Assembly (NCBI RefSeq): GCF_900104065.1
Contig: NZ_FNLC01000002.1
Coordinates: forward strand, 726,995 to 790,994
From: Natronobacterium texcoconense
GTDB lineage: Archaea > Halobacteriota > Halobacteria > Halobacteriales > Natrialbaceae
DNA: 64,000 nt
Direction of reading: 5' to 3'
A program made the translations under genes and the position numbers. Positions 9,256-17,777 of this stretch are shown piece by piece. The number at the start of each line of letters is the position of its first letter. Position 1 is the first letter of the stretch. The notes under the pieces are model-generated. The model searched no databases, had not been told where the DNA came from, and saw only the letters and a program-made list of their open reading frames with translations.

Positions 9256-11252
9256 GGACCGACCGTCGTACCACGTTCCTGTTCCTGGGACTTGCCGCGT
9301 TCGTCGGCGCGATAGCGGTCAGTAGTGGCCTGCTGACGATCGGGCTGAGCGAGATGACCGTCGTGGTCGTCTCCCTGGCCGTGCTCGCGATCGCCTACCG
9401 GAGCCTCTCCCGGCGACGCGGCGCCCGGACACAGATCGGTACGCCGGAGCCGGAACGAACCGTTACCGTCGAGGTTCCCGGTGAAACGGTCGTCGACGCC
9501 CTCTCGACGTTCCGGCGCGTTTCCAGCCGCCACGGAAGCGTCAGTCGGCGGATCTCGGACGGGCTCCGGGACGCCGCCGTCGCCGTCCTCACCCGATTCG
9601 AGGGCGACTCGCCGGAGACGGCCGAACGGCGACTCGAGGACGGAACCTGGACCGACGACCCGCTCGCAGCCGCCTTTCTCTCGCAGAAACTCGAGTACAC
9701 CGACGATTCGATCCGTGCTCGTGTCGGCCGGTTCTTCGGATTCGAGGGGTCGCGGTTCCAGTCGGGCGTCTCCCACACTGTCGCCGAGATCGCTGCGATC
9801 GGATACGAGTCCGATGCGGACGCCGACGAGGGGGAGCGGAACCTGCCGAGTTACAGCTACTGGCGCGGATCCGCTTCGAACGACGAACCGTCCCGGCGAA
9901 CGACCGACGATACGGCCGACGGAATCGAGCCATCCCGACGGGCCGCGACCGGCTACTGGACCGGGATCGGCGTCGTCGCGCTGACTGCCGTCGGGATCGG
10001 CGCGATCGCCGAATCGCCGGCCGTCGTTCTCGCCGGCGTCGTCGGCGTCGGCTACGCGGGCTTTGCCCGGGCGTTCGACCCGCCGACGCTCGACCTCTCC
10101 CTCGAGCGCGAACTCAGCGAGACGCATCCGGAACCCGGCGACGAGGTCGACGTCACCGTCACGATCACGAACGACGGCGGCGGGTTCGTTCCCGACCTCC
10201 GGATCGTCGACGGCGTCCCCTCCGGGATGGTCGTCACCGAGGGGGCGAGTCGGCTCGGGACCGCGCTTCGCCCCGGCGAGTCGACGACGCTCGAGTACAC
10301 CGTGACGGTCCAGCGAGGGAGCCACGAGTTCGACCCCGCGCTCGTGATCGCGCGCGACCTCTCGCGGTCGACGGAACGGGAGTTCTTCCTCGGCTCCGAA
10401 CGCGAGGCGGAGACGACCGTCGTCTGCGAACCGGAACTGCGCCCGATCGCCACGTCGGTCCCGATACGGGCGACCGCGACGTCGTTTGCCGGCCGGCTGA
10501 CGACCGCCGACGGCGGCTCCGGGACGACGTTTCACTCCGTTCGGGAGTACCGCCCCAGCGACCCGCTCTCGCGGATCGACTGGAACCGCCGCGCGAAGAC
10601 CGGCGAACTGACGACGGTCGAGTTCCACGAGGAACGCTCGGCCCGCGTGATCGTTCTCGTCGACGCCCGGAAAGCAGCCTACGTCGCGCCGACAGCCGAC
10701 GGCACCCACGCCGTCGACCGCTCGATCACCGCTGCAGGTCGAATCGGTGCCACCCTCTTAGAGGACGGCCACTCGGTCGGACTCGCCGGGATCGGGCCGG
10801 TCGGTTCGGGCAAGCAGCGCCGATCGAGCGACGAGGCCTGCTGGCTCGCTCCCGCCTCCGGACGCCACCACGAACTGCAGTTCCGGGAGTTGCTCGCGAC
10901 GCATCCCCAGTTCGACGCCGCTCCGCCCGAGCGGGAGGTTCCGTGGCTCACCCAGTTGCGAACCCTTCGGCGGCGGCTCTCGGCCGAGACCGGGATCGTC
11001 CTGCTCTCGCCGCTGTGTGACGGCGGCTCGGCCGACGTCGCCCGCCGACTCGAGGCGCGTGGTCATCCAGTGACGGTCGTCAGCCCCGACCCGACCGCCG
11101 ACGAAACTGCCGGCCAGCGACTGGCCCAGGTCGCCCGGCGCGTCCGTCGGTTCGACCTCGAGCGGGCCGGCGTCCGGGTCGTCGACTGGCCCGACGACGA
11201 ATCGATCGACGAAACGTTCGCTCGGTATGCCCACGCCGGAGGTGGGCTCTAA
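9252..11252 (+). CDS. DUF58 domain protein with extracellular-type repeat
   Basis: 666 aa. Two N-terminal membrane helices (about residues 10-50), a second pair at about 240-275, then a beta-rich CARDB/DUF11-like region (VDVTVTITNDGGGFVPDLRI) and the DUF58 core around residue 430 (EYRPSDPLSRIDWNRRAKTGEL), followed by a von Willebrand A-like segment (RVIVLVDARKA). DUF58 proteins normally work with MoxR-type AAA ATPases; no moxR is present here. Overlaps the DUF4129 gene upstream and the membrane protein downstream by 4 and 1 nt. Confidence 0.88.
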   Translation: MRTDRRTTFLFLGLAAFVGAIAVSSGLLTIGLSEMTVVVVSLAVLAIAYRSLSRRRGARTQIGTPEPERTVTVEVPGETVVDALSTFRRVSSRHGSVSRRISDGLRDAAVAVLTRFEGDSPETAERRLEDGTWTDDPLAAAFLSQKLEYTDDSIRARVGRFFGFEGSRFQSGVSHTVAEIAAIGYESDADADEGERNLPSYSYWRGSASNDEPSRRTTDDTADGIEPSRRAATGYWTGIGVVALTAVGIGAIAESPAVVLAGVVGVGYAGFARAFDPPTLDLSLERELSETHPEPGDEVDVTVTITNDGGGFVPDLRIVDGVPSGMVVTEGASRLGTALRPGESTTLEYTVTVQRGSHEFDPALVIARDLSRSTEREFFLGSEREAETTVVCEPELRPIATSVPIRATATSFAGRLTTADGGSGTTFHSVREYRPSDPLSRIDWNRRAKTGELTTVEFHEERSARVIVLVDARKAAYVAPTADGTHAVDRSITAAGRIGATLLEDGHSVGLAGIGPVGSGKQRRSSDEACWLAPASGRHHELQFRELLATHPQFDAAPPEREVPWLTQLRTLRRRLSAETGIVLLSPLCDGGSADVARRLEARGHPVTVVSPDPTADETAGQRLAQVARRVRRFDLERAGVRVVDWPDDESIDETFARYAHAGGGL

Positions 11253-11857
11253 TGAGCGACGCCGACGACCCGGCCGTCGACGACGTGGACGTCGGGCGTC
11301 CGGATCCCGACGAAGGCGTCGACCTCACACGTAAACCGACGATCGCCTCGAGCGTCGCCGCCGTCGTCACCGCGACCGTCGCGGCGCTCGTCGCCGGTCT
11401 CGTCTCCGTCACTGCACTCGGGGTCGGCGTCGCTGGCGTCGTCGTCCTCGCCGTCGGCCTCGCGATTGGAAACCGGGACGCCGTCGACGTCGGCGCGCTC
11501 GTCGTCTTCCTGGGCATCCTGCTCGCTGGCCTCCAGGGTGGTGCAACCGCAGTCGAACCGACGCTCGTCGGTACGATCGCGACGGTTCTCGCCTGGGACC
11601 GCGCCCACGCCGCGATCGACCTCGGCGAGCAACTCGGCCGCGAACCACCGACGCTCCGCCTCGAGGCCGTCGGCTTCGCCTCGAGTCTCCTGGTCGGGCT
11701 ACTGGCGGGCACGTTCGGCTACGCCGTCTACGTCTTCGGTGGCGGCGGCCAGCCCGTTCCCGCGCTCGTGTTGCTGTTGCTCGCGGCGCTTTTCATCACG
11801 ATCGGGTTAGGTGCCGGGAAGGAACGGGGAGACTGGCGCTCGAGTCGCGGGTACTAG
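11252..11857 (+). CDS. Hydrophobic membrane protein of the DUF58 operon
   Basis: 201 aa. An acidic N-terminus of about 30 residues is followed by about six hydrophobic segments in two groups (residues 35-110 and 145-190) with a short charged loop between (AWDRAHAAIDLGEQLGREPP). It resembles the small haloarchaeal membrane proteins that accompany DUF58/DUF4129 pairs (annotated as DUF7519), an identification from memory and context. The start ATG overlaps the DUF58 stop codon (TAATG). Likely a membrane partner; no enzymatic motif is visible. Confidence 0.75.
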   Translation: MSDADDPAVDDVDVGRPDPDEGVDLTRKPTIASSVAAVVTATVAALVAGLVSVTALGVGVAGVVVLAVGLAIGNRDAVDVGALVVFLGILLAGLQGGATAVEPTLVGTIATVLAWDRAHAAIDLGEQLGREPPTLRLEAVGFASSLLVGLLAGTFGYAVYVFGGGGQPVPALVLLLLAALFITIGLGAGKERGDWRSSRGY

Positions 11858-11988
11858 CGGTGGCTGACCGTACATACGTTCGGACCGAGTGTGAAATTCG
11901 GGTGCCGTTCGGAATAGGCGATTATTGGAGTTTCCGTCGATCGCCCCGCTGTCAAAAGCCGCGTGCTGCATACGGAGGGTGAAGTCAG

Positions 11989-12008
11989 CACGAAGTCGTG
12001 AAGAATTG
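11989..12008 (+). repeat. Flanking hairpin repeat, copy 1
   Basis: CACGAAGTCGTGAAGAATTG. It contains the perfect inverted repeat CACGA-AG-TCGTG and matches 18 of 20 bases with 14436-14455. The two copies lie in the same orientation on either side of the hydrolase/regulator pair. Confidence 0.55.
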
Positions 12009-12104
12009 TCGTCGCAGACGGACGGCCTCAGTACTCGAACCCGGGCGGACCACTGATGCCGATCCGGTTCCAACTAACGGTGCTGAATCCGCAGGTGTGG
12101 CGAT

Positions 12105-13148
12105 TCAGGCGACGTTCCCGCCAAGGTCCGCTCGGATCGGTTCGATATCCTCGCCGTCGAGTGCGCGTCTGTGGAACTCGACAATGTCGCTCACCGCTGG
12201 CTCTGGCGTGTGCCCTGTATTCTCGTATACCCTGAAGACCGCGTTTACGTTGTATTCTTCGTAGACGGACTTGCAGTACGGAAACCGCTCTTCGTGAACG
12301 TCTTCCCCGTAAGTGAGTACAGCGACTCCACGGAGTTCCGGATCGGTCCATGCGTCGGGGTACAGAAGTGCGTCCTTGTCGTCGTCTTCACCCATGTACA
12401 GAAACTGGTCTACGTTGCGGAACGCTTCCAGGTCGAATGGCTTTCCGACTAACTCCTCGACGTTCGCGATACCCACGGGATAGTCCAGGTTTCGTTCCCC
12501 GAATCCACGGATCTCGGCACGCTCTTCTGGCAGAATCACCAGCCCATTGATCCCACCGGCCGACACCGAGCAAACGCGGTCGGGATGCAAGGCAGTAAAT
12601 CGGTTGACGAAGGCTGCTTGCGAGGAGAAACCGTTCAGCATGAACTCCTCGGGAACCGGATAGCCGGCGTCCGCGAGTCGCTCCCGTGCGTCCTCGACCA
12701 TACAGAGCAGTTGTCGGTCCACGCGCTCGAGTGGCCCCTCGTCGAGTTGCATCGTTCTGGCACAGAGCATGTGGATCATGTGCGTCCAGTCGACTGGTTC
12801 CTCGAACGGACGAGGGAAGACGGGAATCAGATATGGGGATCCGAGTTCGTCGGCGATCCGGCGGCCGTATCCGTTCTCGATTCGCTGTCCGGCCAGTTCG
12901 AGATGCTCCTCGAAGTCTTCGATCTGTTGTCCGACGTTGTGGGGTTCGACGAGTAAGGGTCTCGTCCCGGAACCGCACTCCGCCCACCGGGTACTCGATT
13001 CGCTTCCGATCCCTTCCGGCATGGCGAGATAGTAGGGGTAATTAAACCCACGCTCGGGGTCTGCTTCGACGAGTGTCGCCTCGTTCGACCTGTGACGCTC
13101 TTCTTCGCCCCGATCTACCGACGCGGTGTCACTGTTTCCGTCTTGCAT
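12105..13148 (-). CDS. Cytosolic alpha/beta-hydrolase-like protein
   Basis: 347 aa. Closely related along its whole length to the central domain of the secreted protein at 56413-58125 (shared LVEADP..GF.YPYYL, IPVFPRP, LNGFS, PFDLEAFR.VDQF.YMGE, VFR.YE..GHTP and IRADLGGNV). The probable nucleophile is Ser175 in LNGFSSQAAFV, with a late Gly-His (GHTPEPA) as the candidate catalytic histidine; this suggests an esterase/PHB-depolymerase-like serine hydrolase. No signal peptide is seen. ATG 13148 is chosen because a TTTATG box about 30 nt upstream would give a nearly leaderless mRNA; upstream in-frame ATGs fall inside that promoter. Divergent from the regulator at 13303. Confidence 0.72.
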   Translation of the reverse strand: MQDGNSDTASVDRGEEERHRSNEATLVEADPERGFNYPYYLAMPEGIGSESSTRWAECGSGTRPLLVEPHNVGQQIEDFEEHLELAGQRIENGYGRRIADELGSPYLIPVFPRPFEEPVDWTHMIHMLCARTMQLDEGPLERVDRQLLCMVEDARERLADAGYPVPEEFMLNGFSSQAAFVNRFTALHPDRVCSVSAGGINGLVILPEERAEIRGFGERNLDYPVGIANVEELVGKPFDLEAFRNVDQFLYMGEDDDKDALLYPDAWTDPELRGVAVLTYGEDVHEERFPYCKSVYEEYNVNAVFRVYENTGHTPEPAVSDIVEFHRRALDGEDIEPIRADLGGNVA

Positions 13149-13302
13149 GGAATAACGGGCGGACTGCACCCCCATAAACATAATTTGAAAAACATTTCTG
13201 TGAGGTCTGTTACTGAACCCCTTTTCAATAGTATTTTTGAGAGTTCCGGCTCGGACGACTGTCGACGGGAACACTGAAAACTGAACCACCCGAAGGACGA
13301 CC

Positions 13303-14193
13303 ATGGTCGGGGAAGATTCGACAGCGGAGCTCGAAGAGACGTTCAGCGTGGTCGCAAACGATATCCGACTCGACATTCTGTGGACGCTCTGGGAGATCTA
13401 CACGGACAACCCATCTCCTGACCCCGGCTCTGTTCCGTTCTCGACACTCAAAGACCGGGTCGGTGTCCGGGATTCGGGTCAGTTCCACTACCACCTCGAC
13501 GAGTTGGTTCCCCGGTTTGTCACACGTCACGAAGATGGCTACACCCTGACCTACGCCGGTGCACGAATCATCGGGGCAGCAGTCTCCGGTATCTACACTG
13601 ATACGCAAACGACGCTCGAGACGACGGCGGCGGATTCTTGCCCAGATCCCTCCTGCGAGGGAGAGCTCGAACTCGGGTACCACCAGGGTCACGTGCGCGC
13701 CACCTGTAACTCCTGCGAGGAGAGACAAATCATGTCTGCTCCCCCGATTCTCGTCGGCGCACACGATGTCGACCGGAATCCGGGACTGCTCGGGTCGTTC
13801 ACTCTGACGCAGCTCCAGAAGACCGTACGCGGGTTCTGCCATCTCTGTAGCGGTCCGGTCGAGGGAAGCGTAGTCCAGCAGTCCCTCGACGACGAGGTGG
13901 AGACCGGCGAGAACGTCGAGATCGTCTACGAATGCCAGGAGTGTGAAGCGGCGTCGTACACTGCTGCAACGACGGCAATTCTGGGCCATCCGGCCGTCGT
14001 GTCGCTGTTGTACGACGCAGGTATCGACTACCGAAAAATTTCGCCCTGGCACATCACGCGGACTCTCAACTCCAAAGAACGTGTCAACAGCGAGGATCCA
14101 GTCCGGGTAGAAGTTACGGTGTCGATCGCAGACACGAAACTAACTGCCATATTGGACGAGAATCTCACAGTTCTCGACTGTTCCGAGCAGTAG
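13303..14193 (+). CDS. ArsR-like winged-helix regulator with two zinc ribbons
   Basis: 296 aa. The N-terminal 80 residues are an ArsR-type winged helix (FSVVANDIRLDILWTLWE ... FHYHLDELVPRF). Then come CPDPSCEG...CNSCEE (about residues 113-145) and CHLC...CQEC (about 185-215), two four-cysteine sites that probably bind zinc, and a C-terminal beta-rich domain. This layout is common in haloarchaeal regulators (DUF7351-like). It shares a 154-nt intergenic region with the divergent hydrolase gene and is the obvious candidate to control it. A weak SD (AAGGA) precedes the ATG. Confidence 0.8.
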   Translation: MVGEDSTAELEETFSVVANDIRLDILWTLWEIYTDNPSPDPGSVPFSTLKDRVGVRDSGQFHYHLDELVPRFVTRHEDGYTLTYAGARIIGAAVSGIYTDTQTTLETTAADSCPDPSCEGELELGYHQGHVRATCNSCEERQIMSAPPILVGAHDVDRNPGLLGSFTLTQLQKTVRGFCHLCSGPVEGSVVQQSLDDEVETGENVEIVYECQECEAASYTAATTAILGHPAVVSLLYDAGIDYRKISPWHITRTLNSKERVNSEDPVRVEVTVSIADTKLTAILDENLTVLDCSEQ

Positions 14194-14543
14194 AGGTGCC
14201 CTGCTTCCCTCGAATATTCCGAGCAAGAGGGCCGTACTCGACTTCTGACCGTGCCGGCTACCATCGGAGATGAAGATACTCTCGCACTCGTAGGGTTTTT
14301 ATTGGGTGGAAATCGACACATTGGTCGATGAAGCGGCGAGTCGAGACGGCATGCTCGCCGCGGCCTCATTCAACCCCACACGATCCAGGTCGAAACCTCG
14401 CCGAGAGCGTCTAACCGTGGCCCGTGTCCGCTATTCACCAAGTCGTGAAGAATCGGTCCTGAAATCGGTAGAATAACTGACGTCAGTCCGCACGCGCAGC
14501 CACGGAATTCCCCATCGAGTAGAAATCGTGCTCCTAACCCTTG
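14194..14543. other. 350-nt gene-free stretch with repeat-like remnants
   Basis: No convincing gene. A TTTTTATTG box (about 14297) precedes a 28-codon frame at 14328 of random composition. 14367-14396 on the minus strand resembles a haloarchaeal CRISPR repeat (GTTTC... then TGTGGGGTTGAA, 30 nt), but only one copy is seen. 14436-14455 is the second copy of the 20-nt hairpin repeat. The composition looks like eroded mobile or intergenic DNA. Confidence 0.5.
14436..14455 (+). repeat. Flanking hairpin repeat, copy 2
   Basis: CACCAAGTCGTGAAGAATCG, 18 of 20 identical to 11989-12008. With one more flanking base pair it can fold as TTCAC...GTGAA. See the finding on 11989-14455. Confidence 0.55.
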
Positions 14544-15548
14544 CTAAACCCGAACCGACTCCTCGAGGTACTTCTCGTTGATCTCCCACTCGCCGTCCCC
14601 GTTCCTGATCATGTACTCGCCGTAGTAGGGGACCCGGTTTGCGACGGTCTCGCGGAACGTCTCGCGGATCTCCGGTTTCGTCATCTCGCCCATCGAACGG
14701 AGGTCGTCGTTGCGGTTGAGACAGCCCTTGAGATAGCCCTCGTGGGTTACCCGAACGCGGTGACAGTTGGCACAGAAGGTGGGGTTCTCGACGGGGTCGA
14801 CGATCTCGACCATCCCGCGGCCGGCGTTGGGGTCGTCACTCGAGTCGCCCTCGCCGATCCAGTAGCGCTTGCGGTCGTGCATCTCCCGGTGTTCGATCTC
14901 GTCGGCTTGCTCGGCCAGCCAGTCGTGGACGCGCTGGATGTCGATGTTCCACTCGGGCTTGCCGGTGAGTTCGGGCATGTACTCGATGAGCTGGAGCTGC
15001 AGGCCGTCGTTTTCCGCGACGTGGTCGACCATCTCGGGGACGTAGCCCGCAGTGTGCTCGAAGACGACCATGTTGAGCTTGACGGGGTCTAAGCCAGCGT
15101 CGAGAGCGGCCTCGACGCCCTCGAGCACCTTCTCGTAGGCACCGCTCTGGGTGACCGCAGCGAAGTCCTCGGGGTCGAGCGCGTCCTGGGAGACGTTCAC
15201 CCGCTCGAGGCCAGCGTCGACGAGATCCTCGGCGCGACCGGGGAGGAAGGTGCCGTTCGTCGTCAGCGAGACCTCCATCTGGTCTGGCGTCCGTCGGATG
15301 ATCTCCTCTAAGTCCTGTCGGAGCATCGGTTCGCCGCCGGTGAACTTCACCGAATCGACGTCGAACTCGACGGCGACCTCGAGAAACCGGACGACGTCGT
15401 CGGCGCTCATCTCGTCGTCCTGTGGGTCCATCGGGCCGCGGGTGTCTCCCAGCCCCTCGTTGTGACAGTAGACGCAATCGAAGTTGCACCGATCCGTCAG
15501 CGAGACGCGTACCCCCGTCACCTCGCGCCCGAACTCGTCGGTGAGCAT
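14544..15548 (-). CDS. moaA: GTP 3',8-cyclase (molybdenum cofactor biosynthesis)
   Basis: 334 aa. Radical-SAM enzyme that makes the first intermediate of molybdopterin from GTP with MoaC. The N-terminal 4Fe-4S site is CNFDCVYC (Cys21, 25, 28), SAM binding GGEP near residue 72, and the C-terminal cluster [10 protein letters not shown]...LKGC is complete. ATG 15548 ([20 protein letters not shown]) matches the family start; the frame is open about 35 codons further, but that extension is not conserved. No other moa genes are adjacent. Confidence 0.95.
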   Translation of the reverse strand: MLTDEFGREVTGVRVSLTDRCNFDCVYCHNEGLGDTRGPMDPQDDEMSADDVVRFLEVAVEFDVDSVKFTGGEPMLRQDLEEIIRRTPDQMEVSLTTNGTFLPGRAEDLVDAGLERVNVSQDALDPEDFAAVTQSGAYEKVLEGVEAALDAGLDPVKLNMVVFEHTAGYVPEMVDHVAENDGLQLQLIEYMPELTGKPEWNIDIQRVHDWLAEQADEIEHREMHDRKRYWIGEGDSSDDPNAGRGMVEIVDPVENPTFCANCHRVRVTHEGYLKGCLNRNDDLRSMGEMTKPEIRETFRETVANRVPYYGEYMIRNGDGEWEINEKYLEESVRV

Positions 15549-15680
15549 GCCACACTGTTGCAGGCGGATCCGCTTAAACTCGCCGGGTAAATCGGGACCA
15601 TCGTAACCAAATTCGGTTTCGTAGAATCGGCTGGCGCCGACGGCACAACACATACCCTCGACCGTCCCGAACCGACACCC

Positions 15681-15896
15681 ATGGACGACGAGATGCTCGA
15701 CGACCAGCGACGACTCGTCGAACTCATCGAGGAAGAGGGCTGGGACGTAACCGACCTCGAGATTTCCGCCTACGACAGCCCGTGGGCCGACGAAGACGAT
15801 CCGGAAGCGACGGTGACGATCACCGCTCGAAAGCCCTACGAGAGCGACGGCGAAGAGGGGGACGGTGACGACGAGAGCCCGTTTCGCGTGAACTAG
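15681..15896 (+). CDS. Small acidic protein, unknown function
   Basis: 71 aa, [20 protein letters not shown] at the start, then [20 protein letters not shown] and a very acidic tail. Soluble, no cysteines, no recognised domain. The composition and an intact frame with haloarchaeal codon use support a real gene. It is divergent from moaA (132 nt apart) and its stop codon abuts the stop of the M48 protease gene on the other strand. Confidence 0.7.
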   Translation: MDDEMLDDQRRLVELIEEEGWDVTDLEISAYDSPWADEDDPEATVTITARKPYESDGEEGDGDDESPFRVN

Positions 15897-17047
15897 CTAC
15901 TCTCGAGTTCGAGCAGCCGATCGTACCGCTCGTCGATCGACGGATGCGTGTTCGGAAACCGAAGTGACCGGCTCGCGTCTACCGCCTCGGTCGCCCGGTC
16001 GAGCGTCGATCGGGACCGGAACTCGTACTCCCCCGCGTCGATCGGCCCGTCGTCGAACCACTCCGACGACTCGTCCTCGCCGTCGGTCGACTCATCCCCA
16101 CTCGATCCGGAGAACTGGTAGTCGACGTCCCGAAGGTAGAACTCTTCGTCCTCCGACTCGTCTTCCTCGAGTTCGAACGCCTGTGGCAGGATACACATCG
16201 CCTGCGTCCCGTCGCGTGCCCGGAGGTCCGCGTCTTGCGGTGTCGCCTCCTCGAGCGTGACGAGTGCGCTCGCGAGCGCACCGGGCGATCCGGCCAGCAC
16301 GGCACCTGCACGGTCGGCTGCGAGTTCGCGGTACTGCGAGAGCAGACGATGAACGCTGCGGGCGCCGATCCAGAACGGTGCCGCGACCGTGAACGTGACG
16401 ACGGAGATTCCCGCGATCCAGAGCGCTTCGCCGGGGCGCTTGCGCCAGTGGCCGTCGGAGAAGTCGATCGCCCAGTCGCGAAGACAGTTACTCACCCGGA
16501 CGATCGTCTCGGTGATCCCGGCGAGCGCGCCGGCCAGTTCCATGACGAGCGCGTCGCGGTTCGCGACGTGTGCAACCTCGTGGGCGAGGACGGCCTCGAG
16601 TTCGTCGTCCGACAGCGCCTCGAGCAACGCCGTCGAGACGACGATCGTCGCGTTCGACGGCCGCCCGACCGCGAGCGAGTTCGGCACGTCGCTGTCGATC
16701 ACCGCGATCGTCGGCGTCGGAACGCCAGCGCTGGCTGCGAGCCGGTCGGCGATCGCGTACAGTTCCGGGCGATCATCCCGCGGCGTCGGTTCGGCTCCAG
16801 TCCGCTCGAGCGTTCGGTGGTAGCCGTAGACGGTCCCGGCAGCCAGCAGCCCGACCGTCACCAGGCCGAGGACGAGCGGCGACCTGCTCACGTGTGTCAG
16901 GTCGGCCGAGACGAGTGAACCCGTCCACTCGAGCAGCCGAAGAGTGACCCAGACGAACGCGACGGTCAGTGTCGCGAGGACGAGCAACGACGTGCCGATC
17001 CGGACGGCGAGACCACGATCGGCAGTAGCGAGCAGGGAGGGACTCAC
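15893..17047 (-). CDS. M48-family membrane metalloprotease (HtpX-like)
   Basis: 384 aa. Two N-terminal membrane helices (about residues 16-40 and 58-80), then the zinc motif HEVAH in [13 protein letters not shown] with the downstream Glu in the helix [10 protein letters not shown], and two more hydrophobic segments between them. Likely degrades misfolded membrane proteins at the cytosolic face. The 80-residue acidic insert rich in D/E/S near the C-terminus is unusual and may be a halophile loop. GTG 17047 is preferred over an ATG at 17116 because a TTATTCTT box lies 27 nt upstream, giving a leaderless start. Confidence 0.85.
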   Translation of the reverse strand: MSPSLLATADRGLAVRIGTSLLVLATLTVAFVWVTLRLLEWTGSLVSADLTHVSRSPLVLGLVTVGLLAAGTVYGYHRTLERTGAEPTPRDDRPELYAIADRLAASAGVPTPTIAVIDSDVPNSLAVGRPSNATIVVSTALLEALSDDELEAVLAHEVAHVANRDALVMELAGALAGITETIVRVSNCLRDWAIDFSDGHWRKRPGEALWIAGISVVTFTVAAPFWIGARSVHRLLSQYRELAADRAGAVLAGSPGALASALVTLEEATPQDADLRARDGTQAMCILPQAFELEEDESEDEEFYLRDVDYQFSGSSGDESTDGEDESSEWFDDGPIDAGEYEFRSRSTLDRATEAVDASRSLRFPNTHPSIDERYDRLLELESS

Positions 17048-17079
17048 GACCTTCGTTTGACAGGTCGGAAGAATAATGG

Positions 17080-17451
17080 TTACGTTCGGTTCTCGAGTTC
17101 GATCCGATCGGAGCATCCATCGTAGTCGGACTCGCTCGAAACGATCGGATCGTCTCCAGACGCGACCAGATGGAGCGCATCGAAGGGCGTAAATCCGTCG
17201 TCCTCTACGTAGCTGGCCGCTGCGAGAACGTCTTCGGTCTCGCTACGGATATCCACGAGCGACCGAGCAGCCGTCACCGTTCGAAGGACGTCCCAGTTTT
17301 CTCGATACGCAACCAGCATCAGTTCGATCAGCGTTTCCCGGCCGGTCCACAGCTCGTCTTGCCGCTTTTCGTATACCTCTTCCGCGGCTTCCTGGAGCCA
17401 GTCGTCATCTTTGATCAAAGCGAGCAGAAAGTCCGTCTCGGCGTACGTCAC
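17080..17451 (-). CDS. PIN-domain toxin, VapC-like
   Basis: 123 aa. Begins MTYAETDFLLALIKDDDWLQ and has the conserved acidic positions of a PIN ribonuclease: the early D/E, the central Glu of RETLIELML and the Asp of FTPFDALHLVAS. It probably cleaves RNA and is held inactive by the AbrB-type partner encoded immediately upstream, whose stop codon it overlaps (ATGA). The M48 gene follows 32 nt downstream with its own promoter, so co-transcription is possible but not needed. Confidence 0.82.
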   Translation of the reverse strand: MTYAETDFLLALIKDDDWLQEAAEEVYEKRQDELWTGRETLIELMLVAYRENWDVLRTVTAARSLVDIRSETEDVLAAASYVEDDGFTPFDALHLVASGDDPIVSSESDYDGCSDRIELENRT

Positions 17452-17672
17452 TGTCCAGCCTCTTCGAGCGCTTCGTCAAGTGCGCCCTCTTTGAGTTCGT
17501 CGGCCGTTTTGTCGCTCTTGCGGGCCTCTTCGCGAAGTGCCTCGAGCGGATCGTCGGGAACGGGAACGAGAACGAGACGGTCACCCCGGTCGATGAGTTC
17601 GAACTCCTCCCCGAACTCCTTCCGGACGGACTTGGGGAGATAGATACGCCCGTCGTCGGTGCTGACTCGCAT
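17448..17672 (-). CDS. AbrB/SpoVT-type antitoxin, VapB-like
   Basis: 74 aa from MRVSTDDGRIYLPKSVRKEF, a swapped-hairpin AbrB DNA-binding domain (GRIYLPKSVRKEFG, then DRLVLVPVP), followed by an acidic helical tail that should wrap the toxin. An upstream in-frame ATG at 17699 adds nine residues that do not look like this family, so 17672 is preferred. It probably also autorepresses the pair. Confidence 0.83.
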   Translation of the reverse strand: MRVSTDDGRIYLPKSVRKEFGEEFELIDRGDRLVLVPVPDDPLEALREEARKSDKTADELKEGALDEALEEAGQ

Positions 17673-17777
17673 AGTTGCCAGTACGCGCCAAAATGGCATT
17701 ATTCTTCCGCCAGCACGAATAGAATGGAAACACTAGCAATCGAGTGGGAAAATAGGGCGGTGTTTTCCGTCAGTTTA

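Noticed and set aside
14328-14414. 28-codon frame after a TTTTTATTG box
   Set aside because: Promoter-like box is tempting, but the peptide (MKRRVETACSPRPHSTPHDP...) has no haloarchaeal character.
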